DNA of 64,000 nt from Pseudomonadota bacterium (lineage in GTDB: Bacteria > Desulfobacterota > Desulfovibrionia > Desulfovibrionales > Desulfovibrionaceae), in assembly GCA_023403845.1 (NCBI GenBank), contig JAEYDL010000015.1, positions 3,656 to 67,655 of the forward strand. Reading direction: 5' to 3'. The first letter of the stretch is position 1, and the number at the start of each line of letters is the position of its first letter. The translations under genes were made by a program, and so were the position numbers. This document shows positions 49,538 to 58,669 of the stretch, one piece after another. The notes under the pieces were generated by a model. The model made no database searches. It was not told the origin of the DNA and was given only the letters and a program-made list of their open reading frames with translations.

Positions 49538-52191
49538 GATTTGGTTCCCCACAGAAGTTTCCATTCAGTCAGTTTCTGGAGCGCTTCCAGAGGCGTCAAC
49601 GCATTCGGATCCGTGTCGCGCAGAGCGACGATAAGCGGATGCTCCGGTGCGGGCGGCGGCGTTTCTTCCGTTTTGGGTTTGGGTGCGGGAAGGGTGATGC
49701 CCGGAAGGAGGTTGGGCACGGCCTGACGCATGGGAGAAGAACTCTTGTTCTGTTCGAGTTGGCCGAGAATCTCACGAGCCCGCTGGACGACGGCATGAGG
49801 AACGCCTGCCAGTCGGGCGACCTCGATGCCGTAACTCCTGTCTGAAGGACCGGGAATCAGGCGGCGCAGAAACACGATTTCGCCGTTCCATTCCCTAATG
49901 GCAATGTTCATGGTATGAACGCCCGGAATTTTGCCTTCAAGCGCGGTCAGTTCATGGTAATGGGTGGCGAACAGCGTCCGGATGCTGCCGTTGGCTCTTC
50001 GGGCGAGTTCTTCGGCCACGGCCCAGGCGAGGGCCAGTCCGTCGAAGGTGCTTGTGCCGCGTCCGATTTCGTCAAGAATGACCAGACTGCGTTTGGTCGC
50101 CTGCCGCAGGATGCGGGCCGTTTCCATCATTTCGACCATGAATGTGCTTTGTCCCTGTGCCAGATTATCGGATGCGCCCACACGGGAAAAGATACGGTCG
50201 CAGATGCCGAGCCGGGCCTCGCGGGCAGGGACGAACGAACCCATCTGGGCAAGCAGGCAGATCAGGGCCGTCTGCCGCAGAACGGTGGATTTGCCCGCCA
50301 TGTTCGGACCCGTTATCAGCAGAAGGCGACGCTCCTGATCCATGTGCAGGTCATTGGGCACAAAGGATGCTTCGCCGATAATGGCTTCCACCACGGGATG
50401 ACGTCCTTCACGGATGGTCATGTCCTGATCCGTGCCCAGAACGGGTCTGGACCAGTTGTACCGCGACGCGGTTTCGGCGAGGGACTGCCAGTAGTCGAGC
50501 TGGGCCAGAATATCGGCCATGAACAGAATGCGCGGTCGGGATTCGGCCAGAATGCCGCGCAGGTTCTGGAACAGCCTGTACTCAAGGCTTTTGCGCTTGT
50601 CGGCGGCAGAAAGCAGCTTTTCTTCGAGTTCCTTGAGTTGCGTGGTGGTGAATCTTTCGGCATTGACAAGCGTCTGGCGACGGATGAAATGCTCCGGCGG
50701 CGTTCCGCCCACGGCCTTGGACAGTTCGAAATAATAGCCGAAGACCCGGTTGTAGCCGAGCTTGAGCTTGGCGAGTCCGGAGGTGCGCTGTTCCTCTTCA
50801 AAAAGATTTTTGACCCTGTTTTCCCCATGTTCCACAAGATCGAGAAGTTCGTCCAGCTCGGCATCGTAGCCGGACTTGAACAGGCCGCCTTCCGTAATGA
50901 ACTGGGGCGGATCGTCCACGAGAGCGCGTTCAAGCGTAGCGGCATGGTCCGCGAGGTCGTCCCAGTGTTCAAGGGCCCGATATAACCCGCGAGGGAGTTT
51001 TCCCCGATCTGCGTCCTGTCCGGCAATGGTTTCGCGCACGCGCGGCAGCGAAGCCAGACTTTGGCGCAGCGAGAGCATGTCGCGGGGGGATGTGCGGTTC
51101 AGCGCTATTCTTGTGGACAGCCTCTCAAGATCATAGACGGAATTCAGCGCCGCGCGCAGCGCCTGCCGTGCGTCGGGATGCTGGATGAACCATTCGACCG
51201 CGTCCTGTGTTTCCGTAATTGGGCTGAGTTCGCGCCACGGATTGCGAAGGCGTTCCTCAAGCAAACGCCCTCCCATGGGCGTTTGCGTACTGTCTACCAC
51301 ATGGCGCAGCGTTCCCAATCCCTTACGTCCGTCCAGACGGCGGAAAAGCTCCAGATTGCGTTCCGTGACTTCGTCGATCAACAGATAGCGCCCGAGATCA
51401 AGCGGCGTGAAGGGAGCGAGGTGGCGCGTATCCTGCATCTGCGTCTGTTCAAGGTAGGCGAGCAGCGCGCCGCAGGACTGTACGAGTTCCTTGCTGTCGT
51501 TCAGGTCCAGCGTCGCGAGATCCGCCACGGACTGGGCCGCGAGTACGCGTTCCGTGGCGCGCCGGTATTCGAAATGACTGCGAAATGGAACCCGGACGGG
51601 CTGGATCTCTTCCAGTCTCGTTGATTCCGGCAGAGTGAACGTATCGGGAAGCAGAAGTTCCCGGGGAGCGATCTTGCGGACCCATTGCCAGAGTTCGGTG
51701 GATTTTTTGGCCTGAAGGCCGGTCCAGAATCCCGTAGAGACATCCACCCACGCAAAGCCGCCGCGTCCGGCTTCCTCATCCCAGCAGAGCGCGCCGAGAA
51801 AGGTATGTCCCTTGGGTTCGAGGCTTACGTCGTCGACAGCGGTTCCCGCCGTATAGACCCGGGTTACGGCGCGTTCAACGAGTCCCTTGGCTTCGCGGGG
51901 ATCCTCCACCTGATCGCAAAAGGCGATCTTGTAGCCCTTGTTGAGCAGCTGGCTGACGTAACCTTCCGCCGCATGCCATGGAACGCCGCACATGGGAATG
52001 GGAGATTCCGCATTGGGATTGCGGGAGGTCAGAGCGATCTGCAGCTCGCGGGCCGCGACCTCGGCATCCTCGAAGAACAGCTCGTAAAAATCGCCCATCC
52101 GGTAAAAAAGCAGGGCGTCTGGATATCCCTCCTTGATCCGGAGGTATTGTTCAAACATTGGGGTGAGGCGGGGAGATGCTGGCTGGGTCAT
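49534..52191 (-). CDS. mutS: DNA mismatch repair protein MutS
   Basis: An 885-residue mismatch-recognition ATPase. The mismatch-binding wedge GDFYELF is at 33-39, the clamp and lever regions follow, Walker A is GPNMAGKST, and Walker B is LVILDEIGRGTSTFDG, followed by ATHYHELTAL. A Pro-rich linker (PAPKPKTEETPPPAPEHP) precedes a short C-terminal domain. The start may be ATG at 52191 or GTG at 52224; neither has a clear ribosome site and the ATG gives the usual N-terminus. No mutL is visible in the window. Confidence 0.97.
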   Translation of the reverse strand: MTQPASPRLTPMFEQYLRIKEGYPDALLFYRMGDFYELFFEDAEVAARELQIALTSRNPNAESPIPMCGVPWHAAEGYVSQLLNKGYKIAFCDQVEDPREAKGLVERAVTRVYTAGTAVDDVSLEPKGHTFLGALCWDEEAGRGGFAWVDVSTGFWTGLQAKKSTELWQWVRKIAPRELLLPDTFTLPESTRLEEIQPVRVPFRSHFEYRRATERVLAAQSVADLATLDLNDSKELVQSCGALLAYLEQTQMQDTRHLAPFTPLDLGRYLLIDEVTERNLELFRRLDGRKGLGTLRHVVDSTQTPMGGRLLEERLRNPWRELSPITETQDAVEWFIQHPDARQALRAALNSVYDLERLSTRIALNRTSPRDMLSLRQSLASLPRVRETIAGQDADRGKLPRGLYRALEHWDDLADHAATLERALVDDPPQFITEGGLFKSGYDAELDELLDLVEHGENRVKNLFEEEQRTSGLAKLKLGYNRVFGYYFELSKAVGGTPPEHFIRRQTLVNAERFTTTQLKELEEKLLSAADKRKSLEYRLFQNLRGILAESRPRILFMADILAQLDYWQSLAETASRYNWSRPVLGTDQDMTIREGRHPVVEAIIGEASFVPNDLHMDQERRLLLITGPNMAGKSTVLRQTALICLLAQMGSFVPAREARLGICDRIFSRVGASDNLAQGQSTFMVEMMETARILRQATKRSLVILDEIGRGTSTFDGLALAWAVAEELARRANGSIRTLFATHYHELTALEGKIPGVHTMNIAIREWNGEIVFLRRLIPGPSDRSYGIEVARLAGVPHAVVQRAREILGQLEQNKSSSPMRQAVPNLLPGITLPAPKPKTEETPPPAPEHPLIVALRDTDPNALTPLEALQKLTEWKLLWGTKS

Positions 52192-52264
52192 GGATGTACG
52201 CACGATGCCCGCGCGCTGTTCCACATGAGGGAAGGCGCTGCGGGCACCGGATGGAATTTACAGG

Positions 52265-52675
52265 TTAGTCTTCGAAGGAAACGACGGAGGCGGGCTTTTT
52301 GGCCTGTTCGAGTTCTTCCGTAAGCTTGGCGATCTTGGCTTCGGCTTCTTCAAGCTTTTTCTGTACGGCTTCAGTGTTCTTGACGGACTTCTGGAGGTCC
52401 TTTTCAAAGGTGCGGGCACGCATGTTGGACATGGTCACCTTTGCGGAAAGGGAAAGCCGATCCCACAGCAGCATGGCCAGAACACACAGGCCGCCGAGGA
52501 CGAAACAGATGACCAGCAGCGTATAGAACGGCAGCGGCGCCGATTCCAGAGGAGCGATGAACAGCAGATCGAGTTTCAGCGGCATGGTCTGGGAGAAAGC
52601 ACCCTGATTCTGGACGAAGAACATCATGATCAGAAAGAAGAGCACCACCAGCAACAGCACTTTGATATAACGCAT
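52265..52675 (-). CDS. lapA: LapA-domain (DUF1049) membrane protein
   Basis: A 136-residue inner-membrane protein with two membrane helices (about 4-21 and 47-70) and the LapA motif FFVQNQGAFSQTMPLKLDLLF between them. The cytoplasmic C-terminal half is a coiled coil (about 85-128) rich in Lys and Glu. In E. coli LapA works with LapB to tune lipopolysaccharide synthesis through FtsH and LpxC; no lapB follows here. It lies 20 bases after the HIT gene on the same strand. GGAGAGGC precedes its ATG. Confidence 0.85.
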   Translation of the reverse strand: MRYIKVLLLVVLFFLIMMFFVQNQGAFSQTMPLKLDLLFIAPLESAPLPFYTLLVICFVLGGLCVLAMLLWDRLSLSAKVTMSNMRARTFEKDLQKSVKNTEAVQKKLEEAEAKIAKLTEELEQAKKPASVVSFED

Positions 52676-52695
52676 ACGCCTCTCCTCAAGCGGGG

Positions 52696-53190
52696 CTACC
52701 CGTCAATACGGGCAAAAAGGGGTTTGAGTTTCTTATATGTAGAGGCCAGATGCTCAGGAATGACCCTGGTTTCGCTCATCACGGCCATAAAGGACGAATC
52801 GCCGTTCCAGCGAGGAACGAGGTGAAAGTGCATGTGATCCCGGATGCCGGCCCCGGCCGCCTCGCCAAGATTGAGACCGACGTTGATCCCCTGCGGCTTG
52901 AAGAATTCCCGCAGGATGGTGGTGCTTTTCTGGAGCAGGGACATGATTTCCGTGGCTTCTTCGTTGTCGAGAAGCGGAAGGTCCATAACGTGTCGCAGGG
53001 GCGCTACCATGATATGCCCGTTATTGTAGGGAAACTTGTTCATGATCACAAAGGCTGTCCTGCCCCGATACAGGACGAGACGTTCTTCGTCGTGAGAAAG
53101 ATCGTCCAGGGGAAGGCACAGCACGCAGGAATCCGGTTTCGGTCCCAGAATGTAGTCCATCCTCCAGGGCGCCCAGAGCGGTTGCGGCAT
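52696..53190 (-). CDS. HIT-family nucleotide hydrolase/transferase
   Basis: A 164-residue histidine-triad protein. The active-site triad is HMHFHLVPRW near residues 118-127, preceded by FPYNNGHIMVAPLRHV, which binds the nucleotide. A CVLC pair near the N-terminus (about 22-25) is common in this subgroup and may bind zinc. The overall pattern resembles AP4A-phosphorylase-like HIT proteins of actinobacteria and deltaproteobacteria. The ATG at 53190 is favoured; a 54-residue longer frame runs through the intergenic gap without a ribosome site. Confidence 0.88.
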   Translation of the reverse strand: MPQPLWAPWRMDYILGPKPDSCVLCLPLDDLSHDEERLVLYRGRTAFVIMNKFPYNNGHIMVAPLRHVMDLPLLDNEEATEIMSLLQKSTTILREFFKPQGINVGLNLGEAAGAGIRDHMHFHLVPRWNGDSSFMAVMSETRVIPEHLASTYKKLKPLFARIDG

Positions 53191-53400
53191 GGTCAAGATC
53201 CTTTTCCTGTCGGGAGGCGTTTCCCCGCCTGGGGAAGATCCCGGTTTCGGCAGAAGTTCCGGTCCTGTCCTGCAGACCGGTTTCCGGCCGCTGCATCCGC
53301 GCAGCCGGAGAAAATATTCTTCTCTTCTACACCGCAAGGGCTTTCCCGGCAAGTCCCCGCTTTCCGGCCCGTCTGCATGATCGGGAGGCGCGGCAGGCTT

Positions 53401-56115
53401 CTAGATTTGTGAAGGCTCTGCTGACCGGTTTACTCTGCGGACCAGTCTTCTGGCCAGTTCGAGCTGCTCGTCCCGTGTGACGGCTTCTTCATCCAGCTTG
53501 GCTGCCAGCACCTTTCGCATGATGCTTCCGAAAGAGGGACCGGGAGCAAGACCGAGCTGCATGAGATCCTCGCCCGTGACGTCGGCCTTCACCTGTCGCC
53601 ATTTGTAGATGTACTGTGAAACGAAACGGCTGAGACTTTTTTCGGGAACCCGGGCCATAAGGTACAGCAGACCCTCGAGGGGAAGCGGAGAAAGCAGGGC
53701 ATGCAGACGGCTGATGCGTCCCTTGCCGTCCCTGTGCCAGTCGACGAGGGACTGGATGGTCGTGCGAACGGTTTCCCGCAGTTTCAGCAGATCTCCGCGC
53801 AGGGACATGTTCAGTCCCAGTCGCTGAAAGCTGTCTTCGGTTTCGTGCTGGGGGACAGCGCTGCATAGGGCCAGCAGATACAGCGTCGAGAGATCCGGCG
53901 TTTCCCTGAAGTAGAGCAGGCTGTACCAGTCGATGACTCCGGCCAGCGCTTCGAGGAGTTCTGTCTTTTCCGCATTCAGGGACAGCGCGGGATGGATGGC
54001 CTTCAGTACGCCGAGGCCGTCCAGACGTTTCAGGCAACTCAGCGGATCGTCTTCGCGAAAGATGAGCTTGAGTTCATGCAGAATGCGGGCTCCCGACAGT
54101 TTTTCCACCAGATGCAGGGCCAGCGCGTTCCTGATCAGCTTTTCGCCCTGGAGGCTGATATGGAAACCGTAGCGCTGTTCGAAACGAACGGCTCGAATGA
54201 TGCGGGTAGGGTCTTCCACGAAGCTCAGGGCGTGAATGACGCGTATGGTCTTGCGCTGGATGTCATTCTGACCTCCGAAGAAGTCGACGACGTTGCCGAA
54301 TTGCCCGGTGTTCAGGCGCAGGGCCATGGCATTGATGGTGAAGTCTCGCCGGAACAGGTCCATCTTGATGGAGGAAAGCTCCACGGTGGGCAGCGCCGCA
54401 GGATACCGATAGTATTCGAGCCGTGCCGTGGCCACGTCCAGACGACGTTCTGTGCCGTCGGCATCCGTATAGATAATCAGAGCGGTCATGAACGCCCGAT
54501 GCTCCCGGATCCGTCCTCCAAGCTGAGCGGCCAGCTCCCGCGCAAAGAGGATTCCGTCGCTTTCGACGACCAGATCCACGTCGTCATATTCCGAAGCGGG
54601 TCGACTGAGCATGATGTCACGAACGAAACCGCCCACGGCGTAGACGTTGATCCCTTTCTTGTCGCCGAGTCTGCCCGCCCGCCGCATGATGTCGAGCATG
54701 GAGGCCGGCAGGCGCGTCGTGAGCAGTTTGGCCAGATTGCGTTCGCGGGTGCTGGTGTTGCGGGGAATGGGCATTCCCGCAGGGTCGTCGACGAACATGT
54801 TGATGAGATCCGTCCTGGTGACTACTCCGACGACGTCGTTTTTTTCCACCACGGGCACAAGGCGCTGATGCGCGCCCACGATGATCTGCATGAGCTTCTG
54901 CAACGGCGCATCGGGCGGCACGGTCAGCACGGTGCGCTGCATATATTCAGCGGTGGGAACGTCACCGAGCTCGTGCGCGACGGCCCGCGCCGCCGTCTGA
55001 CATTCCATGTATCCGATGCAGTGCCGCGTGCCGCTGCGAAATACTGGAGCTGCCTTCAGGCCGTAACGGTTCATGATATTTTCGGCTTCGCGGATGGGCA
55101 GGTGTTCCTCGATGCCTACGGGCGGCGAGGACATAAGGTCCCGTGCTCTCTTGTCCGGATGAACCTGAGCGTAGATCTGCTGAAAGATGACGTCCTTCAG
55201 TTCGGGGATTGGACGGTTTTTCACCGAGGCCGAAGCGGCGAAGCGGTGTCCTCCCCCGCCGAGATGCTTGCAGATGATGCCCACGTCGATGGCGTCCACT
55301 CTGCTGCGCGCTATGACCTGAACCTTGTCTCCCATGGCTGCGAGAGCGAAAAGAACGCTGCAGGACTCCATTTCCATGAATTTTTGTACGATGTAGGCAA
55401 AGTCATCTAGAAATCCGTCCAGAGAAACATCGGCCAGCACCACCGTGGAAGAGCCGATTTCATGGACAGCGGCCGATTCCAGCAGCGCATTCAGCACTCT
55501 GATGTGATTGCTGGTCATGCCTGTATGCACGAGTTCCGCAATTTGCGGCAGGTCCATGCCGTAGCGGCGCAGCCAGGCTGCGGCCATGAAGTCCTCGGGG
55601 CGGGTGGAAGAATAGGTGAATGCTCCTGTGTCCCCGTAGATGCCGAGGCCGAGCAACGTGGCTTCCTGACAGGCCGGCACATGGCCTCGGCGTTGCAGCT
55701 CCTCGCAGATAAGCGTGCAGGTGGAGCCGGTCGTACCTATATGTTCGACATCGGCCCGAATTCGTCTGCCGGGATTATCCTGATCTTCCTCGGGAATCGG
55801 GTGATGATCCCAGACCTCCACTTCCACGCCGGGCAAATCCAGGAATTCATGCACCTGCGGCACCCGCGACCGAAGCTGTGTGTCCACGACGACCACGCGG
55901 CGCACGCCCGATGGATCGATTTCCTTCGGCGTCCTGAAAAGGTACAGGCTGGAAACTGATTCCGAAAAAAAGGAGTTGAGCGTCTTTTCCATGCTTCCGG
56001 GAAAGATCATCACGCTGTCCGGATAGAGCATGGTCATGCCGATCATGGAGGAAAGCGCGTCCCAGTCCGCGTTGCTGTGGCAGGTGATGACGGTGGAGAC
56101 GGAAGCCGGCTTCAT
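53401..56115 (-). CDS. tRNA nucleotidyltransferase with N-terminal DHH phosphoesterase and CBS domains
   Basis: A 904-residue fusion. The DHH phosphoesterase has motif I HSNADWDA (13-20), VVDTQ (76-80) and DHHP (103-106), and DHHA1 carries LGGGGHRFAASA near 290. Two CBS domains span about 325-440. The polymerase-beta nucleotidyltransferase domain follows from about 485 with VGGFVRD and EYDDVDLVVE, and the RNA-binding helices after FRRDFTINAM and EDPTRIIRAVRFEQR. Enzymes of this layout add A or CCA to tRNA 3' ends; which of the two cannot be told from sequence. The ATG overlaps the xerD stop (ATGA). Confidence 0.93.
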   Translation of the reverse strand: MKPASVSTVITCHSNADWDALSSMIGMTMLYPDSVMIFPGSMEKTLNSFFSESVSSLYLFRTPKEIDPSGVRRVVVVDTQLRSRVPQVHEFLDLPGVEVEVWDHHPIPEEDQDNPGRRIRADVEHIGTTGSTCTLICEELQRRGHVPACQEATLLGLGIYGDTGAFTYSSTRPEDFMAAAWLRRYGMDLPQIAELVHTGMTSNHIRVLNALLESAAVHEIGSSTVVLADVSLDGFLDDFAYIVQKFMEMESCSVLFALAAMGDKVQVIARSRVDAIDVGIICKHLGGGGHRFAASASVKNRPIPELKDVIFQQIYAQVHPDKRARDLMSSPPVGIEEHLPIREAENIMNRYGLKAAPVFRSGTRHCIGYMECQTAARAVAHELGDVPTAEYMQRTVLTVPPDAPLQKLMQIIVGAHQRLVPVVEKNDVVGVVTRTDLINMFVDDPAGMPIPRNTSTRERNLAKLLTTRLPASMLDIMRRAGRLGDKKGINVYAVGGFVRDIMLSRPASEYDDVDLVVESDGILFARELAAQLGGRIREHRAFMTALIIYTDADGTERRLDVATARLEYYRYPAALPTVELSSIKMDLFRRDFTINAMALRLNTGQFGNVVDFFGGQNDIQRKTIRVIHALSFVEDPTRIIRAVRFEQRYGFHISLQGEKLIRNALALHLVEKLSGARILHELKLIFREDDPLSCLKRLDGLGVLKAIHPALSLNAEKTELLEALAGVIDWYSLLYFRETPDLSTLYLLALCSAVPQHETEDSFQRLGLNMSLRGDLLKLRETVRTTIQSLVDWHRDGKGRISRLHALLSPLPLEGLLYLMARVPEKSLSRFVSQYIYKWRQVKADVTGEDLMQLGLAPGPSFGSIMRKVLAAKLDEEAVTRDEQLELARRLVRRVNRSAEPSQI

Positions 56116-57098
56116 GAAGGTTCTCCTGACATCCGGGAGCGGGGGTGAAAGGCCCTGTGAATCTGCATGAGCCTCCCGGCCTGTATGTGCGTGTACAGTT
56201 CCGTGGCGCTCATGTCGGCGTGTCCAAGAAGCATCTGGACGGAACGGAGATCCGCGCCGCCTTCCAGCAGATGGGTGGCAAAGGAATGGCGAAAAGTGTG
56301 CGGTGAAATGGGCTTGCCGATACCCGCCGCGAGAGCGTATCGCTTGACCAGTTTCCAGACGCCCTGTCTGGTCAGTCCCTTACCGGAACGGTTCAGGAAA
56401 ACCTGGTTGCCCACGGGGTGGAAAAGCGGACGCACGTCCCGCAGGTAGGCAGCCATTCCCCTGACTGCGGCGTCATGCAGAGGAACATATCGCTCCTTGC
56501 CGCCCTTGCCGAACACGCGTACCACGCCTCGCTGCAGATCGAGATCCAGCGGCTGGAGATTGATCAGTTCGGAAACGCGCATTCCTGCGGCGTAAAGAAG
56601 TTCGAGCATGACTCGATCACGCCTGCCGAGGAGAGAGACCTCGTTAGGGGAGGCCAGCAGCGCGAACATTTCCTCGCGGGAAAGCACATCCGGAAGAAGC
56701 GACGGAAGTTTGGGGTTTTCGATGAGCGCCATGGGGTTGGAGGACAGCGTTCCTTCTTCCACGCACCACGCGAAAAAGTTGCGCAGGGAAGACAGTCTCC
56801 GGGCGAGAGTGCGGCTGACGTCGCCGCGCTGTCGCAGCCAGGCTATGAGCAGCAACGCAGCCTCATCGTCGAAGGCTTCCAGCGGCAGATCGAGTTCCTT
56901 GAGAAAGTCGCGCAGAGCATCCAGGTCCTGTCCGTAGGCGGATACCGTGTTGCGGGACAGGCCGCGTTCGGCTATGAGTGCGTCCAGCCATTTCCAGGCC
57001 AGAGCCGAGGGAAAGAGTTCCATTTCTTCGGAGTTGCCCGAACGAGTCGAACAGGCGGAGAGTCTGTCGGCAGAAGGAGATGTGGAAGGGACATTCAT
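56112..57098 (-). CDS. xerD: tyrosine recombinase XerC/XerD
   Basis: A 328-residue tyrosine recombinase that resolves chromosome dimers at dif. The N-terminal SAM-like domain (about 30-125) is followed by the catalytic domain with Arg in GMRVSEL, Lys in GKGGKERYVPL, His-x-x-Arg in HTFRHSFATHLLEGG, His in LLGHADMS and nucleophile Tyr in TELYTHI. Neighbours are housekeeping genes and no att-like repeats are nearby, so a Xer role is preferred over a phage integrase. The start may be ATG at 57098 or ATG at 57023; the first 25 residues are low complexity. Confidence 0.92.
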   Translation of the reverse strand: MNVPSTSPSADRLSACSTRSGNSEEMELFPSALAWKWLDALIAERGLSRNTVSAYGQDLDALRDFLKELDLPLEAFDDEAALLLIAWLRQRGDVSRTLARRLSSLRNFFAWCVEEGTLSSNPMALIENPKLPSLLPDVLSREEMFALLASPNEVSLLGRRDRVMLELLYAAGMRVSELINLQPLDLDLQRGVVRVFGKGGKERYVPLHDAAVRGMAAYLRDVRPLFHPVGNQVFLNRSGKGLTRQGVWKLVKRYALAAGIGKPISPHTFRHSFATHLLEGGADLRSVQMLLGHADMSATELYTHIQAGRLMQIHRAFHPRSRMSGEPS

Positions 57099-57176
57099 GA
57101 CCGGAGCATACACCAGCAGCTCCCGAACCGCAAACGAACTGATATTTCCGGGAGTTTGATCCGGAGGAGGCATGTC

Positions 57177-57698
57177 ATGGAGAGAAGACATCGTGCGTAT
57201 GTCTGCATGGGGTCCAATCTGGGAGAACCGGAAGAAAACCTTGCCGAAGCGCGAAGAAGGCTCGGGGAACTCCCGGGAGTGGTTGTGGACGGCGTTTCTC
57301 CCGTCTATCTGACTGAACCGCAGAACATGCGGGACCAGCCATGGTTTGCCAATCAGGTTCTGAGAGTCCTGTGCCCAATGGACATGACAGCGCCTGCTTT
57401 TTTGGATATGCTTCTTGAGGTGGAAAACGGAATGGGACGCCGGCGTGAGTCCGCCGTGCAGGACCCGGCCGTCCGGTTTGGACCTCGGGTTATCGATCTT
57501 GATCTGCTGCTTTTTGATAAGGAGCGGCATGAGAACGCCCATTTGACGCTGCCGCATCCACGGATGCTGGAACGGGCATTCGTGCTCGTGCCCCTGCGGG
57601 ATATCGACCCCTATCTGACCCTTCCCGGTGGCCTGACGCCCGGGGAGGCTCTGCGTTCCCTCGCCCATGCCGTGGAAGGGAACCGCATTCGCCAGTAA
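57177..57698 (+). CDS. folK: 2-amino-4-hydroxy-6-hydroxymethyldihydropteridine pyrophosphokinase
   Basis: A 173-residue cytoplasmic enzyme that pyrophosphorylates hydroxymethyldihydropterin in folate synthesis. MGSNLG is near the N-terminus (11-16), FANQVLRV follows, the HPPK signature is RFGPRVIDLDLLLF with the two magnesium aspartates, and LPHPRMLERAFVLVPL comes next. The ATG at 57177 has GGAGGAGG six bases upstream. It is divergent from xerD and 21 bases ahead of the YHS-like gene. Confidence 0.96.
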   Translation: MERRHRAYVCMGSNLGEPEENLAEARRRLGELPGVVVDGVSPVYLTEPQNMRDQPWFANQVLRVLCPMDMTAPAFLDMLLEVENGMGRRRESAVQDPAVRFGPRVIDLDLLLFDKERHENAHLTLPHPRMLERAFVLVPLRDIDPYLTLPGGLTPGEALRSLAHAVEGNRIRQ

Positions 57699-57719
57699 CG
57701 GCAACTGGAGCCATAAACC

Positions 57720-57998
57720 ATGTGGAAGTGGTTGATCCTTGTCCTTGCGGGTTATGTCTTGTACCGCATGTTCATGAATGACCGGAACAAGAAGAGCAAG
57801 GATGAAAAGAAGGAAAAGGAAAATCTCGTTGCGACCGGCGAGATGGTCAAGGACCCGGTATGCGGGGCCTATATCGATTCGGACAGCACTATTTCCGTGC
57901 GTGACGGAGAAACCGTGCATAAGTTCTGCAGCTACGACTGTCGCGACGAGTTTCTGCGGCGTATCGGCAAGCTGCCGGAAAAGACGACCGACGATTGA
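57720..57998 (+). CDS. small membrane-anchored YHS/TRASH-like protein
   Basis: A 92-residue protein. One membrane helix (about 4-18) is followed by a highly charged linker (RNKKSKDEKKEKE) and a metal-binding-like module: DPVCG at 45-49 and FCSYDC at 69-74. This DPVCG...F-C-S-x-x-C pattern is that of YHS/TRASH domains, which bind metal ions in other proteins; the PP0621-family label may apply. Function unknown. It follows folK by 21 bases and is ended by the terminator at 58022-58060. Confidence 0.82.
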   Translation: MWKWLILVLAGYVLYRMFMNDRNKKSKDEKKEKENLVATGEMVKDPVCGAYIDSDSTISVRDGETVHKFCSYDCRDEFLRRIGKLPEKTTDD

Positions 57999-58021
57999 TC
58001 GTGAAGTTGCCATTGGGAGAG

Positions 58022-58060
58022 AAGACGGCGTCCGGGGATGTCCCGGATGTCGTCTTTTTT
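58022..58060 (+). terminator. terminator after folK-YHS operon
   Basis: An imperfect 15-bp stem (AAGACG...CCGGG with CCCGG...CGTCTT) is followed by six T residues. Confidence 0.88.
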
Positions 58061-58669
58061 AATGGTTCTGTCACAGGAGCAATTGGCGATTGGCGCATGC
58101 AGGTTCAGAGGAAATGAGGAGAATTTTCTCATCTGTTTCAATTTTTGCCCAGAGCTTTTTCAAACATGCTTCAAGCTGTCGTATCGCACAAGATCACCAA
58201 CCGTATGCCATGGCGAGTCTTTTTGCTTTTAGATGCGATTATGCCTGATTGAGCGGCGTGCCCTGGCCGCTGGAGCGGGGCGCTTGGGTCGAATTTTCAG
58301 AGGCCTTCCCCGGCAGAAAGACCACATGTCTTTCAAAGCGGGTTCAGGACACCGGAAATGTTCTTCGGCGGTATTTTTTCGTCCGCCGCGGGGATTGATC
58401 CCGAAAGGGGGATCGCGCTAAGGAAAGGGAAAACAAGAACTTCGTGCCGGAGTGTGCTGTATTCGGCGTTTCCCTCCAGTATGGTCGGGAGCGGGGCTGA
58501 AGAAACCGTGAGAATGCGGGGCGTATCAAAGAAAGTCCGAGGCTGTCTCCGACAGGGCGGCGACTGTGCTCGGGCTTGCTGGGAATCGGCATTCCGGGAG
58601 TTTGCTCAGACGGTTTGGTGCGAATGAATGTTTCGAAATATGGCGTGATTTCTTGATGTTGGAGTAACA
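58061..58669. other. 609-base intergenic region, no supported gene
   Basis: Only short frames without ribosome sites are present on either strand. It must contain the aroE promoter, which I cannot place. I see no RNA gene or repeat. Confidence 0.45.

Noticed and set aside
56112..57098. Phage or integrative-element integrase
   Set aside because: The tyrosine recombinase sits among housekeeping genes in overlapping frames and has Xer-like length and motifs; no att repeats or phage genes are visible.
58038..58421. Short plus frames between the YHS-like gene and aroE
   Set aside because: They begin inside or just after a terminator and have no motif or ribosome site.
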